The notes under the pieces: generated by a model
The model's database searches: none
Told to the model about the DNA's origin: nothing
What the model saw: the letters and a program-made list of their open reading frames with translations, nothing else
Assembly (NCBI RefSeq): GCF_003384035.1
Contig: NZ_QQAK01000010.1
Location: 248,001 to 312,000, forward strand
Origin: Sporosarcina sp. BI001-red
GTDB lineage: Bacteria > Bacillota > Bacilli > Bacillales_A > Planococcaceae
Direction: 5' to 3'
Length of the DNA: 64,000 nucleotides
In this document: one piece after another, positions 51,476 through 60,702 of the stretch
Layout of the letters: every line of letters begins with the position of its first letter
How positions within the stretch are numbered: position 1 is the first letter of the stretch
Position numbers and translations under genes: made by a program

Positions 51476-53329
51476 TCACTTCACAGCATCTTTTCCATAC
51501 TGTTTCCCAAACAGCAAATCATACTGCAGCAACTGATACTCTTTGCTCAAGTTTTTCACATTTGCAGGCGTTTCGCGGGATAGTTTTCCATCCCCGTCAA
51601 TCTTCACATCGCGTGTGAATCCAGGCATTTTTGCACCAAATTGCTCAAGCAATTCATAATACGCAGGCTTACGGATCCCTGCCATAGTAAAGACTGCAGG
51701 TCCGAGCTGATTCGGGCTCAAGTGGTCGATGTCCGGAATTGGAGCATCAAAATTATTCCACATCATCAAAGGTGTAGAACGCGTCTTCTCGAAATCACCT
51801 AAATCCCACTGACTCTCACCCAATCCACGAGGAACAAAGTCAGCAATTTTATACAAGCGATAATCTTGTCCAATAGCTGGTAAGTGATCCCCGAAAAATG
51901 CGATTACAGTTGGTTCATCTGAATCTTTAAAGTGTCCAATCAACTGCTCCAATGCTTTATCCGCATCGTAAACTCCTTGTGTATAGGAACGCAATAACAC
52001 GTTATACACATCATCGATATCGTCCGGAACTGTTGTCTTCACGTCAAAATTATCGTATTTATCTTCCGCATAACCGGTATGATTTTGCATCGTTACCGCG
52101 TATATGAACATCGGATCCGCAGAAGCCTCGGTACGCTCGATGATCGTCTTCGTCACTTGTTCATCAGAAATGAACGGCCCTTTATAAATAGGGTCTTTAA
52201 ACGACGCATCATCTAGGAATTCATCAAATCCAAAATGCTTGTACACATTCTCGCGATTCCAGAACCACTTCGCATATGGGTGTATGGCAAGTGTGTCATA
52301 CCCGAGCCCTTTCAAATAGTTTGGCATGGCAGCGGGTTGCGTGTCCTTTACATATTGCTGATAGGGCACAGAGCCAACTGGCAAAAAGTTATTAGTAAAA
52401 CCGGTTAATACTTCGAACTCGACATTACTCGTTCCGCCGCCAAATGTCGGAGACAGTAACCAGCCTGTCTGATTTTCTCGAATGAACGGCATGGGATCAG
52501 GGTCAAATTGAATTTTCTCCAACAATGTCGGGTCCCAGAATGATTCATTCATTACAAAAATGATATTCGGTTTCTTGCCATTAGGAGCCTTTTGCTGGTT
52601 AGCTTCTTTCTCCAGCTTCTTTACGATATCCTCAATGGCAGACTTGCTGTAGCCACTCGGTGCCAGCACAATCGCACTTTGCATATTAAGCATGAATGCC
52701 CCGTAAAAACCATTTTGCTGATAATTACGTTCTTGGTTAAACGTGATGTTCGTAATTTCCACTTTTTTGAGCGCTTGCTCCATATTCGGGAACGTTCGAT
52801 AGAAGATGAACGCACACAAATAAGTAGCACCGAGCCCGACAAATACAATTCGTACCCACCAAGGCAATCGCATAATGGGCTTAGGACGTTTCTTCAACAT
52901 GTAAACAAACAGTCCAATGAGAATTGCTAAAACAACCACAATTCCGACGAGCGCTGCACCGACATTCGCTTCCTTATAAATATTCGGCAATAAGTTAAAG
53001 ACATTATTGGCTAGCAATAGATCCCATGGAAATAAATTCTCTCCTAGGAAACTGAATTTAAAATAGCTGAATACTGCGAGTAAGATAGCAATGACGTTCG
53101 TCACAAGGAAACTGATGACGAATCGATTGATGATTCCCATAACGATTAGAAAAAGGGCATATACAATAAGGACATTCAACAAATAGGTAGACGTTCGTTC
53201 CTGGCTCCACGTGAGTGCTTGTTCAAATGAGCCAAGTAAGAAGGATTCCACACCAATAATCAGGAGGAGGAACCAAATTATCGCAAACATCATGGCGATA
53301 AAAGACTTCACATCAAATTTAAATTTCAT
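51476..53329 (-). CDS. LTA synthase-family phosphoglycerol transferase (sulfatase fold)
   Basis: Five N-terminal membrane segments (residues ~10-190) are followed by an extracytoplasmic sulfatase-fold domain: KPNIIFVMNESFWDPTLL (metal-binding Glu), the nucleophile-type Thr in GGGTSNVEFEVLTGF, AIHPYAKWFWNRENVY and the metal-site FFGDHLPAIG. At 617 residues it has the size of LtaS/YfnI-type enzymes, which add or polymerise glycerol-phosphate on surface lipids or glycans. The motifs fit the wider family but differ from canonical LtaS, so lipoteichoic acid polymerisation is not certain. It lies among wall-protein genes. ATG 53329 with AGAGG upstream. Confidence 0.87.
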   Translation of the reverse strand: MKFKFDVKSFIAMMFAIIWFLLLIIGVESFLLGSFEQALTWSQERTSTYLLNVLIVYALFLIVMGIINRFVISFLVTNVIAILLAVFSYFKFSFLGENLFPWDLLLANNVFNLLPNIYKEANVGAALVGIVVVLAILIGLFVYMLKKRPKPIMRLPWWVRIVFVGLGATYLCAFIFYRTFPNMEQALKKVEITNITFNQERNYQQNGFYGAFMLNMQSAIVLAPSGYSKSAIEDIVKKLEKEANQQKAPNGKKPNIIFVMNESFWDPTLLEKIQFDPDPMPFIRENQTGWLLSPTFGGGTSNVEFEVLTGFTNNFLPVGSVPYQQYVKDTQPAAMPNYLKGLGYDTLAIHPYAKWFWNRENVYKHFGFDEFLDDASFKDPIYKGPFISDEQVTKTIIERTEASADPMFIYAVTMQNHTGYAEDKYDNFDVKTTVPDDIDDVYNVLLRSYTQGVYDADKALEQLIGHFKDSDEPTVIAFFGDHLPAIGQDYRLYKIADFVPRGLGESQWDLGDFEKTRSTPLMMWNNFDAPIPDIDHLSPNQLGPAVFTMAGIRKPAYYELLEQFGAKMPGFTRDVKIDGDGKLSRETPANVKNLSKEYQLLQYDLLFGKQYGKDAVK

Positions 53330-53408
53330 AATAGAACCTCTTCTCGTCTAGCAGACTTTCATTCCTCTATTGTAACATATTGGACGTATGCACAACTTTT
53401 GAGCAATG

Positions 53409-53434
53409 AAAAACCCTGCAGTGTAAGCCTGCAG
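53409..53434 (-). terminator. Possible terminator of the phosphodiester glycosidase gene
   Basis: Two CTGCAG blocks separated by 7 bp can form a 6-bp stem. On the minus strand it is followed by GGGTTTTTC, 10 bp after the stop. Confidence 0.5.
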
Positions 53435-53443
53435 TGCGATCAT

Positions 53444-55957
53444 TCACCGAACTTTAAATTCTGTTACACTGTCTTTCACCATTGAAATGCCTTGTGCATT
53501 TTTTGCAAAGTGTGTAACAACGAGACGATAGTTTTTGCCAGACGTATACCCGGAAGCAGGTGCTTTCACGCTAACTTTACGAGCATCCGATGTTTTAGAA
53601 ACAGTGACAGGTTGACGCTCTCCGAATTCGTCTTCTACGTAAACATACAGATTTGTGAAGAATTGCTCATCCATAGCTTGCGTGAATTTGACGGTGAATG
53701 TTTTATCCGCATTTTCAGTACGAGCAGATGAAGAAGGCTGGAAGGTGCGCTCTTGATAGGTTTTATCAGAATAGCGAACTTGCAGCTGATCAAAAAGTAA
53801 GAACCCTTTGTCCTTCTTCGCAGATGACTGTTCTGCAACATAGATTTTATCTAACGTTAATGGTGCTGGGGCAGAGGAAGGGATGCTAGCTGTGACGTAT
53901 CTCCAGCCAGTCCAATCTTGTCCGTTTTCCTTCGTGAAGTCTACGACAACTTCCTTGCCATTAGCATCTCGCAAAGATCCTCGTAGCCAATGAGCATTTC
54001 CATCGCCATACACCCAAACACCAAGTTCTTTTGGGCTGGAGGCTAACGGAAGTCCGCCTGTCCAGTTCATGTAAGCTGCAGAAACCCCATCTTTGTTAGC
54101 TGTGTAATCATAATTTAATCGGACGGAAGCCTTGCCTTCATGTGCTTGAATGCCCTTTTCTGAAGCTAGAGTAGCAGAAGCACGAATGCCCGTTGCGCTC
54201 AATCCAGCAGTGGATTCAAATGATTCAAGGCGAATCGGTTTATCGGTAACTGTAACTTGCACTTTCTTTGTTGTCCGACCATAAGTTGCTGTGAGTGTTC
54301 CGGTTCCTTCTTTTGCTGCAGCGGTAAACGTTTTGTTATCCAGCGTTCCGATACCAGCGGATGCCGTCACGTTAATACCATCTGGATTGAAGATTACTTT
54401 ATTATTTTTAGATGTTCCAGATACGTTTAACTTAATCGATTCGTTAGTGCCTAGCGTTATAACAGAAGGTGTAAAGACGATGTCGTCAATTGTGTCTGTT
54501 ACAGTAACTGGGACATTCACTTTCGCATTCTCATACCCGACTGTTACCGTGCCGGATCCAGCTTTTACACCAACGAACTTATTATTTTCAATCTTACCAA
54601 TGCCACTTGAAACACTAAGTAATTCTACATTTGCTTGGTTTACGGATCGCACATTCAAGTATTGGTCAAGTGCAGAGTCGACTTTGAATCCAACGGAAGC
54701 ACCAATCCCAACTTGTCCTACTTGAGCTTGGCTTGCTGAAATCGTTGCTGCTTTGTCGTAAGGGGCTGTGCTGACTGCTTCAAGAATTGCGCTAACGGAT
54801 CTGTCAGTCGCACCAGAAGGACGGTTCGCAAGTGTTGGGTATACATTCCCAGGTTTGCGGGTCACCATTGTTGTTGAGCCGCCACCATCCAAGTTCAACG
54901 CGTTATAAGCACCGATCGAAACTAGATATTGAGCGAATTCCTTCAAGGTCATACCTGTACTCTGACCTTTATACCCTGAATCAGCAGTGACAAAGTAAAC
55001 TTGCTGACCGGTTTTATCCGTTGCAACTGCAGTTCGTGCTGTACGTTGTGTTGCTTTCCCACTATTCGGATCAATTGTCATATCAACTTTTCCGTTCTGG
55101 ACGAGCAACGGACCTGATGCAAGCATGAATTTCGAATCACGCCATTCTGGATCGACATTGTAGGAAATAGAAACGGTATCGCCTTTTTTTATATTTCTGA
55201 TTTTATCCACTTCCGTACCATGAGCAGAAAGGACAAAACCTTTACTATTTGCAGGGACCGTCGCGGGTGTTGCTTGTCCGAATGGGCGGATACCTGTTAC
55301 AGTACCAGTCACTTTTTCACCGAGGGCAAAGCCTCCCTCTGCAGATTTCGAAGTTGAAACGACCACTTCAAGTCCTGTTGCATTTGTACGAGTGGTCTCG
55401 TATGGCCAGCTGGAAGTGAAAAGGATACTTTCGTTATCTTTACGCTCTCGGTTAAACGAATTCATGGTGACAGACTTTCCATTATGTTCAATCGTAGGGG
55501 AGAGCGTATATGTACCGATCTTTCCTTTATTGTCTGCAGTCATTCCGAAAGCTGCAGGGGTATACATGAAGTCGTTATAGTTGGTGGAAACTGCACCAAT
55601 ATGTTGGATTTGACCATCTTTTGTCAATAAATAACTAGGATATCCATTTTTGAAATGGAAAAGAGAAGCATTAATAGCGCCAACAACATGGTGGTTAATC
55701 TGCGTGTGTGCAGTAGCGAGCGAATTGACCGTTGCCAGTTTGTTGAATGGTGTGTTGATGCCGACATCGACAGTTGTGTAAGGCTTTGATAGATTGATGT
55801 TTAGCTGATTGAGCGTTTGTGGATTCCCATTGACGGTAATGGATTGCTTGGCATGATAGACGCCATGTGAGACATTTGCAGCTTCTGCTTGCAGCAATGT
55901 CGTGCCAAATAGTGCGATAGCCGCAACGCCAGAAAGCAGTGTGCGTTTCAAGTTCAT
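53444..55957 (-). CDS. Secreted phosphodiester glycosidase (NAGPA domain) with bacterial Ig-like repeats
   Basis: Signal peptide (TLLSGVAAIALFGTTLLQAEA) followed by an exopolysaccharide-type NAGPA/phosphodiester glycosidase domain (about 30-400) with GAINASLFHFKNGYPSYLL, RTARTAVATDKTGQQVYFVT and the signature YNALNLDGGGSTTMVTR. From about 410 to 565 two Big_2-like Ig segments follow (VSSGIGKIENNKFVGVKAGS; ASAGIGTLDNKTFTAAAKEG). Next come a ~140-residue carbohydrate-binding-like domain (APLTLDKIYVAEQ) and a last Ig-like/SbsA domain. NAGPA-domain enzymes remove sugar residues linked via phosphodiesters, so teichoic-type polymers or modified glycans are likely targets. No wall-anchoring motif. 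It probably acts on the same polymers as its LTA-synthase-family neighbour. Confidence 0.85.
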   Translation of the reverse strand: MNLKRTLLSGVAAIALFGTTLLQAEAANVSHGVYHAKQSITVNGNPQTLNQLNINLSKPYTTVDVGINTPFNKLATVNSLATAHTQINHHVVGAINASLFHFKNGYPSYLLTKDGQIQHIGAVSTNYNDFMYTPAAFGMTADNKGKIGTYTLSPTIEHNGKSVTMNSFNRERKDNESILFTSSWPYETTRTNATGLEVVVSTSKSAEGGFALGEKVTGTVTGIRPFGQATPATVPANSKGFVLSAHGTEVDKIRNIKKGDTVSISYNVDPEWRDSKFMLASGPLLVQNGKVDMTIDPNSGKATQRTARTAVATDKTGQQVYFVTADSGYKGQSTGMTLKEFAQYLVSIGAYNALNLDGGGSTTMVTRKPGNVYPTLANRPSGATDRSVSAILEAVSTAPYDKAATISASQAQVGQVGIGASVGFKVDSALDQYLNVRSVNQANVELLSVSSGIGKIENNKFVGVKAGSGTVTVGYENAKVNVPVTVTDTIDDIVFTPSVITLGTNESIKLNVSGTSKNNKVIFNPDGINVTASAGIGTLDNKTFTAAAKEGTGTLTATYGRTTKKVQVTVTDKPIRLESFESTAGLSATGIRASATLASEKGIQAHEGKASVRLNYDYTANKDGVSAAYMNWTGGLPLASSPKELGVWVYGDGNAHWLRGSLRDANGKEVVVDFTKENGQDWTGWRYVTASIPSSAPAPLTLDKIYVAEQSSAKKDKGFLLFDQLQVRYSDKTYQERTFQPSSSARTENADKTFTVKFTQAMDEQFFTNLYVYVEDEFGERQPVTVSKTSDARKVSVKAPASGYTSGKNYRLVVTHFAKNAQGISMVKDSVTEFKVR

Positions 55958-56062
55958 GAAAAAACTCCCTTAACTCTTATTATAAGACCAGTATAAGGAA
56001 AAAAATATAGGAAGGATATAGGACTAACAATCTAATGATTACAATAATAGAGATAAATAGAC

Positions 56063-56105
56063 AAAAAGAAGCCTGGAGACACAGGGGGTCTCCAGGCTTC
56101 TTTTT
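56063..56105. terminator. Strong terminator upstream of the glycosidase gene
   Basis: AAAAAGAAGCCTGGAGAC and GTCTCCAGGCTTCTTTTT form a perfect 18-bp stem with a 7-nt loop. It terminates the small SLH gene, although 150 bp beyond its stop. Confidence 0.88.
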
Positions 56106-56252
56106 CGGCCTCAACAATTCTTGCTATATTCAATAAAACAGGGTTTACCTACACGTATTATCTTACCACACTTTCAAGATAACACAAACACATTCGTTCA
56201 CTTTTTTTAGAACTTTTACAAGGGTGTCTTCGGCCTTATTTTTTCGGAAACA

Positions 56253-56873
56253 TCAAGAAACTTCTTCGACTTCAGGTGGTTCAATTTTAGATAACCCTTC
56301 CGCCTTGTAAACGAAGATTGCAAATTCACCACGTGTGATCGGATCCACAGCTCCAAACTTAGTAGGAGATTTCCCTGATGTAATGCCGTTTTGAACGAGA
56401 GCGCCAACAAATGGTGCGAAACGCTGATTGACATCACTGAATGGAATTGGATTAAGTGACGTTTCCATTCCATAAGCAACAGATATTACTTTGGCCATTT
56501 CGTTCCGTGTCATCGTATCAGATGCTCCAAATTGTGTTGCTGTTTTACCTGAAATAACATCACGTGAAGCTAGCGCATTGACGGCCCATGCTCTGCTTTT
56601 AGGGACATCGGTAAATCCAGCGTCAGGCAAGTTGCTCGACTCAGAAAATCCAAGAGCGCGTGCGACCATTACGGCAGCGTCGATACGCTTTATTGAATTG
56701 GATGTCCCGAAAGTCGTGTTAGTGAGACCTTGGGCATAATTGTTGGTTATAAGATAATTGACTTCCTTTTCATAACGAGGGCTGACATCTGAAAACGCAG
56801 CGAGAGATGTGGACGCGGACATTGTAAATGCTAAGACGCCAGCGGCAAGTGTAACTATAATTTTTTTCTTCAA
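56253..56873 (-). CDS. Small secreted SLH-domain protein
   Basis: 206 residues: a signal peptide (KIIVTLAAGVLAFTMSAS) and three divergent SLH domains (AFSDVSPRYEKEVNYLITN; FTDVPKSRAWAVNALASRDV; FSDVNQRFAPFVGALVQNG), each followed by a strand of the TxFG(T/A) type. No additional domain follows; the C-terminus is Glu-rich (PPEVEEVS). It can bind the wall polymer but carries no visible effector part. The start is TTG 56873 with GGAGG 8 bp upstream, and no ATG fits. Its SLH sequences are clearly different from those of the three tandem paralogues at 47.6-51 kb. Confidence 0.87.
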   Translation of the reverse strand: MKKKIIVTLAAGVLAFTMSASTSLAAFSDVSPRYEKEVNYLITNNYAQGLTNTTFGTSNSIKRIDAAVMVARALGFSESSNLPDAGFTDVPKSRAWAVNALASRDVISGKTATQFGASDTMTRNEMAKVISVAYGMETSLNPIPFSDVNQRFAPFVGALVQNGITSGKSPTKFGAVDPITRGEFAIFVYKAEGLSKIEPPEVEEVS

Positions 56874-57007
56874 GTGAAGTGCCTCCTTCAGTAAGTGCTT
56901 TGTCTAAGTCTACAATGTTTTCCAGTTATGTGCAAAGGGACGAATGGTCTGTAGGTGAAAAGTCATTGCGAAGGAGGAAGTGGGGCATGACTGACTGAGG
57001 GAATAGT

Positions 57008-57123
57008 GGTCTCCGACAGTTGTGAGGGATTGTCCGACACTCCGGGCGTTTTCTCCTACACGGGGGCATGATTCTCCATCACAGCCGATCATTTCTCCGA
57101 CACATAGCAGAGTTTCTCGATAA
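57008..57123 (-). repeat. 21-bp periodic array, core TTTCTCCGACA, six units (array A3)
   Basis: Cores start at 57008, 57029, 57050, 57071, 57092 and 57113, exactly 21 bp apart. The last two units, their spacer and the following GGCACGATTCAAC match array A2 and the reverse complement of A1. It lies between the divergent SLH and galU genes and fills much of the 481-bp gap. The rest of the gap (57124-57354) shows only a possible TATACT -10 for galU near 57314. Confidence 0.9.
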
Positions 57124-57354
57124 CGGGGCACGATTCAACTAATTTCAATGGATTAATTGGGTACATATCGCTTGTTTAAGGCTTGTCTAAACCACTAACT
57201 TTTTAATATCTACAACTTAGGGTATTGAAACTTTAGTAACACACACTGTATATAGAAGAGAGTGGCGAAAAAGCAACGGAGTAGCCCGTAGATATGAGCT
57301 ATATCGTTCTATGCTATACTTCAGCTATATGAAATGAGCGTTTAGGAGGTTTCC

Positions 57355-58239
57355 ATGAAAACAGTTAAAAAAGTAATCATTCCAGCAGCGGGGCTCGGTA
57401 CGCGCTTCTTGCCTGCTACAAAAGCGATGCCGAAAGAAATGCTGCCTATTGTCGACATGCCGACGATTCAATATATTGTAGAAGAAGCGATTGCTTCTGG
57501 GATTGAAGATATCATTATTGTTACAGGAAAAGGAAAGCGTGCGATTGAAGATCACTTCGACCATGCGCTTGAATTAGAGGAAAACCTCATACAGAAAGAA
57601 AAATTTGAGCTACTAGAGAAAGTTAAGGCATCAGCCGAAGTAGACATTCATTACATCCGCCAAAAAGAGCCACTTGGACTTGGTCATGCAATTTGGTGTG
57701 CAAGAAACTTTATTGGAGATGAGCCTTTTGGTGTCTTACTTGGGGACGACATCATCCGAAATGACAAGCCAGCACTTAAGCAACTGATTGAACAGTATGA
57801 AGCGACGGGTTCCAGTGTGATTGGTGTCCAAGAAGTTCCTCACAAAGATATTCATCGATATGGAGTCATTGATCCGATTACGACAGATTCACCGCTGATG
57901 AAAGTTCGTAACTTCGTCGAGAAGCCGAGTCCAGAAGAAGCACCGTCTGACTTTGCGATTGTTGGTCGATACGTGTTAACACCGGAGATTTTCAATATTC
58001 TTGATCAGAAGGAAATTGGCAAAGGTGGAGAAATCCAACTTACTGATGCGATTGAAAAGCTGAATGCAACACAAGATGTATACGGCTATGCGTTCGAAGG
58101 ACGACGATTTGACGTCGGTGAGAAACTGGGTTTCATCGAAACGACAATGACATTTGCGTTGGAACGTGATGATTTGAAAGACGATGTTCTTAAACTGATA
58201 GAACGGTTACTGGCTGCTTACAAAACGGAAGCAAAATAA
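57355..58239 (+). CDS. galU: UTP--glucose-1-phosphate uridylyltransferase
   Basis: GalU makes UDP-glucose from glucose-1-phosphate and UTP, the donor for teichoic acid glycosylation, glycolipids and exopolysaccharide. The 294-residue product shows the nucleotide-binding start [20 protein letters not shown], the [20 protein letters not shown] segment, [10 protein letters not shown], the substrate-binding [14 protein letters not shown] and [15 protein letters not shown]. It starts at ATG 57355 with TAGGAGG upstream. It is convergent with a glycosylation operon and 4 kb from a phosphoglucomutase gene, so glucose-6-P to UDP-glucose synthesis is grouped here with its use. Confidence 0.96.
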   Translation: MKTVKKVIIPAAGLGTRFLPATKAMPKEMLPIVDMPTIQYIVEEAIASGIEDIIIVTGKGKRAIEDHFDHALELEENLIQKEKFELLEKVKASAEVDIHYIRQKEPLGLGHAIWCARNFIGDEPFGVLLGDDIIRNDKPALKQLIEQYEATGSSVIGVQEVPHKDIHRYGVIDPITTDSPLMKVRNFVEKPSPEEAPSDFAIVGRYVLTPEIFNILDQKEIGKGGEIQLTDAIEKLNATQDVYGYAFEGRRFDVGEKLGFIETTMTFALERDDLKDDVLKLIERLLAAYKTEAK

Positions 58240-58285
58240 AAAGCATCGGCGAGAAGAGGAAAGTTCTCTTCTGCCGATGCTTTTT
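58238..58285. terminator. Bidirectional terminator between galU and the flippase genes
   Basis: AAAAAGCATCGGC / GCCGATGCTTTTT with an inner AGAAGAG / CTCTTCT stem. Both stop codons touch it. Confidence 0.9.
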
Positions 58286-58626
58286 CAAATGACAAGACAA
58301 ACCGCGCCGATAATAATCAATCCGATCCCGACCAATTTTCGCTTCGTAATTGGTTCTTCTAAAAGAAAATACGAGAGTACAAATGTCCAAATGTACGTGA
58401 TCGAAGTGAGTGGAAACACGACGGTGTATGGCAAATATCGGAGGACAATAATATTCAGGATCGCACCTGAGCCGTAGCTCAATAATCCGACAATGAGCCA
58501 TTTCACGAGTACGGGTAAATCCTTTTTTAAATCAGTATCTGATGCGAGTTTCAGAAAGTATCCTCCGAACGCACCACACCATGTCATGACGAGCAGCATG
58601 AGTATTAATAGAAGATTAATGCCCAT
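58285..58626 (-). CDS. SMR/EamA-type four-helix membrane protein, flippase subunit (ArnF/ArnE-like)
   Basis: The 113-residue product has four membrane helices with the pattern of small multidrug-resistance/ArnE-ArnF proteins: WCGAFGGYFLKLASD, KWLIVGLLSYGSGAILNIIV, LRYLPYTVVFPLTSITYIWT and EEPITKRKLVGIGLIIIGA. It overlaps the end of a second four-helix gene by about 11 bp. Paired SMR-like proteins act as heterodimeric flippases for undecaprenyl-phosphate sugars (ArnE-ArnF). Its position after a GT-C and a GT2 supports that role. An upstream GTG at 58629 exists; ATG 58626 is used here, probably by coupled translation. Confidence 0.83.
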   Translation of the reverse strand: MGINLLLILMLLVMTWCGAFGGYFLKLASDTDLKKDLPVLVKWLIVGLLSYGSGAILNIIVLRYLPYTVVFPLTSITYIWTFVLSYFLLEEPITKRKLVGIGLIIIGAVCLVI

Positions 58627-58960
58627 CACCCCCGATTAACCAGACGCCCGCAAGGATTAGAACAGTTCCAATCACAAGGGTAAGGCTGATGGGTTCATCT
58701 AAAAAGCCTACGCCATAGACAAGTGCGATGACGTACCCGATTGTCAGCAGGGGATGTAACACCGATAGCCGACCAAAGCGGAAGGCGACGGTCATGAGAA
58801 TCGCACCCATTCCATAGAATACGAATCCAAGCCATAAATGCCAGTCGAATAACCCTCCACCTGCAGCAAGTTTCCAGAAAAATTGACCGGTCGCCGTACT
58901 AAATGCCGCTGCCACCATGAGGAGTATTCCGATTGGAGATGTCGAGCGCGTTTCAGTCAT
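58616..58960 (-). CDS. SMR/EamA-type four-helix membrane protein, second flippase subunit
   Basis: 114 residues with four helices: IGILLMVAAAFSTATGQFFW, WLGFVFYGMGAILMTVAFRF, LSVLHPLLTIGYVIALVYGV and EPISLTLVIGTVLILAGVW. It is homologous in fold to the next gene but clearly different in sequence, as expected for the two halves of a heterodimer. It overlaps the GT-C gene by 8 bp and the next gene by about 11 bp, so the three are translationally coupled. ATG 58960 has GGAGGTG upstream. It probably moves a lipid-linked sugar across the membrane; a multidrug exporter is the alternative. Confidence 0.83.
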   Translation of the reverse strand: MTETRSTSPIGILLMVAAAFSTATGQFFWKLAAGGGLFDWHLWLGFVFYGMGAILMTVAFRFGRLSVLHPLLTIGYVIALVYGVGFLDEPISLTLVIGTVLILAGVWLIGGDGH

Positions 58961-60698
58961 CTTCCGCCACCTCCAATGACATAGGGTGGAACTTCACAAA
59001 ACTAATGAGTAGTAGAGGCAACATGATCATTGAATTCGCTAGCAGATAGCGGAAATCCTGAGCAGGTATGCCGACGAAGACCGCTCCTGTATTTAAAGCA
59101 ACGGGTAGAAGCAATAACCATGCGCGCCATCCGTTCCGCAAATATGCAATGTATGTGAACAGTAAGGCGAGCGCTGTGTAAAATGCAGGTCTCCATAAGA
59201 ATGGAATCGATTCGTCTGCATCTTTCAAGTAATTGAAAGCATTCATTTTACGGTCTTCATTCAACACAGGATTCACAAGTCCGAACTCATTGTTTCGGGA
59301 AATGTGAGTTGTATATTTACTCGTATAGCCATCTTCCGGTTCATTGATTTGCCAGATGAGCGATGTTTGTTTGAAAAGCGCTCCTGCAGCAATATCCGGA
59401 TTCTGTTTCACGAGTTGTAAATAAGTCCGTGCGTAACGACCCCAGTCATTGTAAATCGTAAAGCGATCATAGTCCCCCCAAGAAAACTTAATGGAATCGA
59501 CGCTATACGGATTGTATTTTTCATACCACTTTTCAATCGGGAAAATACGATTCACGTAATCACGCTGTTTCTCCGTCATGTCACCATCTTCCGTTACAAT
59601 CGCCGCAATTTGCTGCGTCGGTAAAGCTAGCATTTCTTGCGGGTCGGAAGGATAGACATTGAGTGTAGTATACACAGGATGCACAACAATCTGATAGATC
59701 AATATCATCGCCGCAGCAACTGGGAACAGCTTCACCCAGTAAGGGCGATACATAATCAGTACAAATGCTGTGACGATCAAAAATACTGGGAATCCGTTAT
59801 GACGGAAAAACATCACCATGAATCCGGTCAATGCATATCCGACAATGAACGGCCAGCTCATCAGCACGCGTCCAGCAGATCGGACAATCATGAACATGAG
59901 CAACGTGAATAATAACAACGCGGCACTATAGGCTACGTCTTTCCATAATGTAATGGAAGATATCGCGTGAACTGGACTGAGTGCAAACAAAATTAGCGTA
60001 ATCCAGATGAAAGGTTTAGGAACCCGTGCTTGGTCAAGCGACCAGCCGGCAATACCAGTCCCAGTTCCAATCAAGACGATTTGAAAAATCGCAACGATTG
60101 CAGGAGACTTCCAGATTGAAAGTAAAACACTTAATAACATCGTATGCACAACGGGGTGCCAATCTGTGTAGTGATGCGTCAGTGCCTGATCCCATTGAGC
60201 TAGTGAATCGAGCGTCATTGCCCCTGGATAGAATGCAACTAAGAAATACGTTGAAACTAGTAAAGATGGAAGGGCATATAACGCGATCTTCCAGCGCGAG
60301 ACACGAGACTCAAATGGTTTTAATGTGACGGATAAACACCAATAAATTACCGCTGTAATAATTGCTAACACAGCCAAGACAACCCCGAGCCAAACCGCCA
60401 GAATCACAACGATATGATTATCGGTTAAGAAAGGTTGCTCTCCCCGGATACTCGCTGCGATGAATAACGGAAAAAGCGTACCGAAAATGTAATAACTAAT
60501 TTGCTTTCCTTTAGGGAGTTCACGTAACATCGGCCAAAATCTCAGAGCGAAATAGATAAAAGCCCCCATGACGACTGCGAGAAGTAGTACAATCCAAATC
60601 GCAACGTTTCGAATCGGCATGAAAAAGAACAGTATTGATCCGCTTAAATAGAGACTTAGAGCAGAAATGATCATCCAGCGAAGAATGTTCTTCGGCAT
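58953..60698 (-). CDS. GT-C-fold membrane glycosyltransferase, DUF6020-like
   Basis: A 581-residue protein with about 12-13 membrane segments. After the first helices lies the diagnostic loop YPGAMTLDSLAQWDQALTHH followed by YTDWHPVVHT, typical of GT-C-type glycosyltransferases of the DUF6020 family, with an acidic Asp in the first extracellular loop. A large extracytoplasmic region (about 345-490) precedes the last helices. It likely transfers a sugar from a polyprenyl-phosphate carrier to a surface polymer. It is the second gene of the GT2, GT-C, flippase operon, 4 bp after the GT2 stop. Acceptor unknown; a teichoic acid or wall polymer is the best guess. Confidence 0.85.
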   Translation of the reverse strand: MPKNILRWMIISALSLYLSGSILFFFMPIRNVAIWIVLLLAVVMGAFIYFALRFWPMLRELPKGKQISYYIFGTLFPLFIAASIRGEQPFLTDNHIVVILAVWLGVVLAVLAIITAVIYWCLSVTLKPFESRVSRWKIALYALPSLLVSTYFLVAFYPGAMTLDSLAQWDQALTHHYTDWHPVVHTMLLSVLLSIWKSPAIVAIFQIVLIGTGTGIAGWSLDQARVPKPFIWITLILFALSPVHAISSITLWKDVAYSAALLLFTLLMFMIVRSAGRVLMSWPFIVGYALTGFMVMFFRHNGFPVFLIVTAFVLIMYRPYWVKLFPVAAAMILIYQIVVHPVYTTLNVYPSDPQEMLALPTQQIAAIVTEDGDMTEKQRDYVNRIFPIEKWYEKYNPYSVDSIKFSWGDYDRFTIYNDWGRYARTYLQLVKQNPDIAAGALFKQTSLIWQINEPEDGYTSKYTTHISRNNEFGLVNPVLNEDRKMNAFNYLKDADESIPFLWRPAFYTALALLFTYIAYLRNGWRAWLLLLPVALNTGAVFVGIPAQDFRYLLANSMIMLPLLLISFVKFHPMSLEVAEDD

Positions 60699-60702
60699 AG
60701 GA

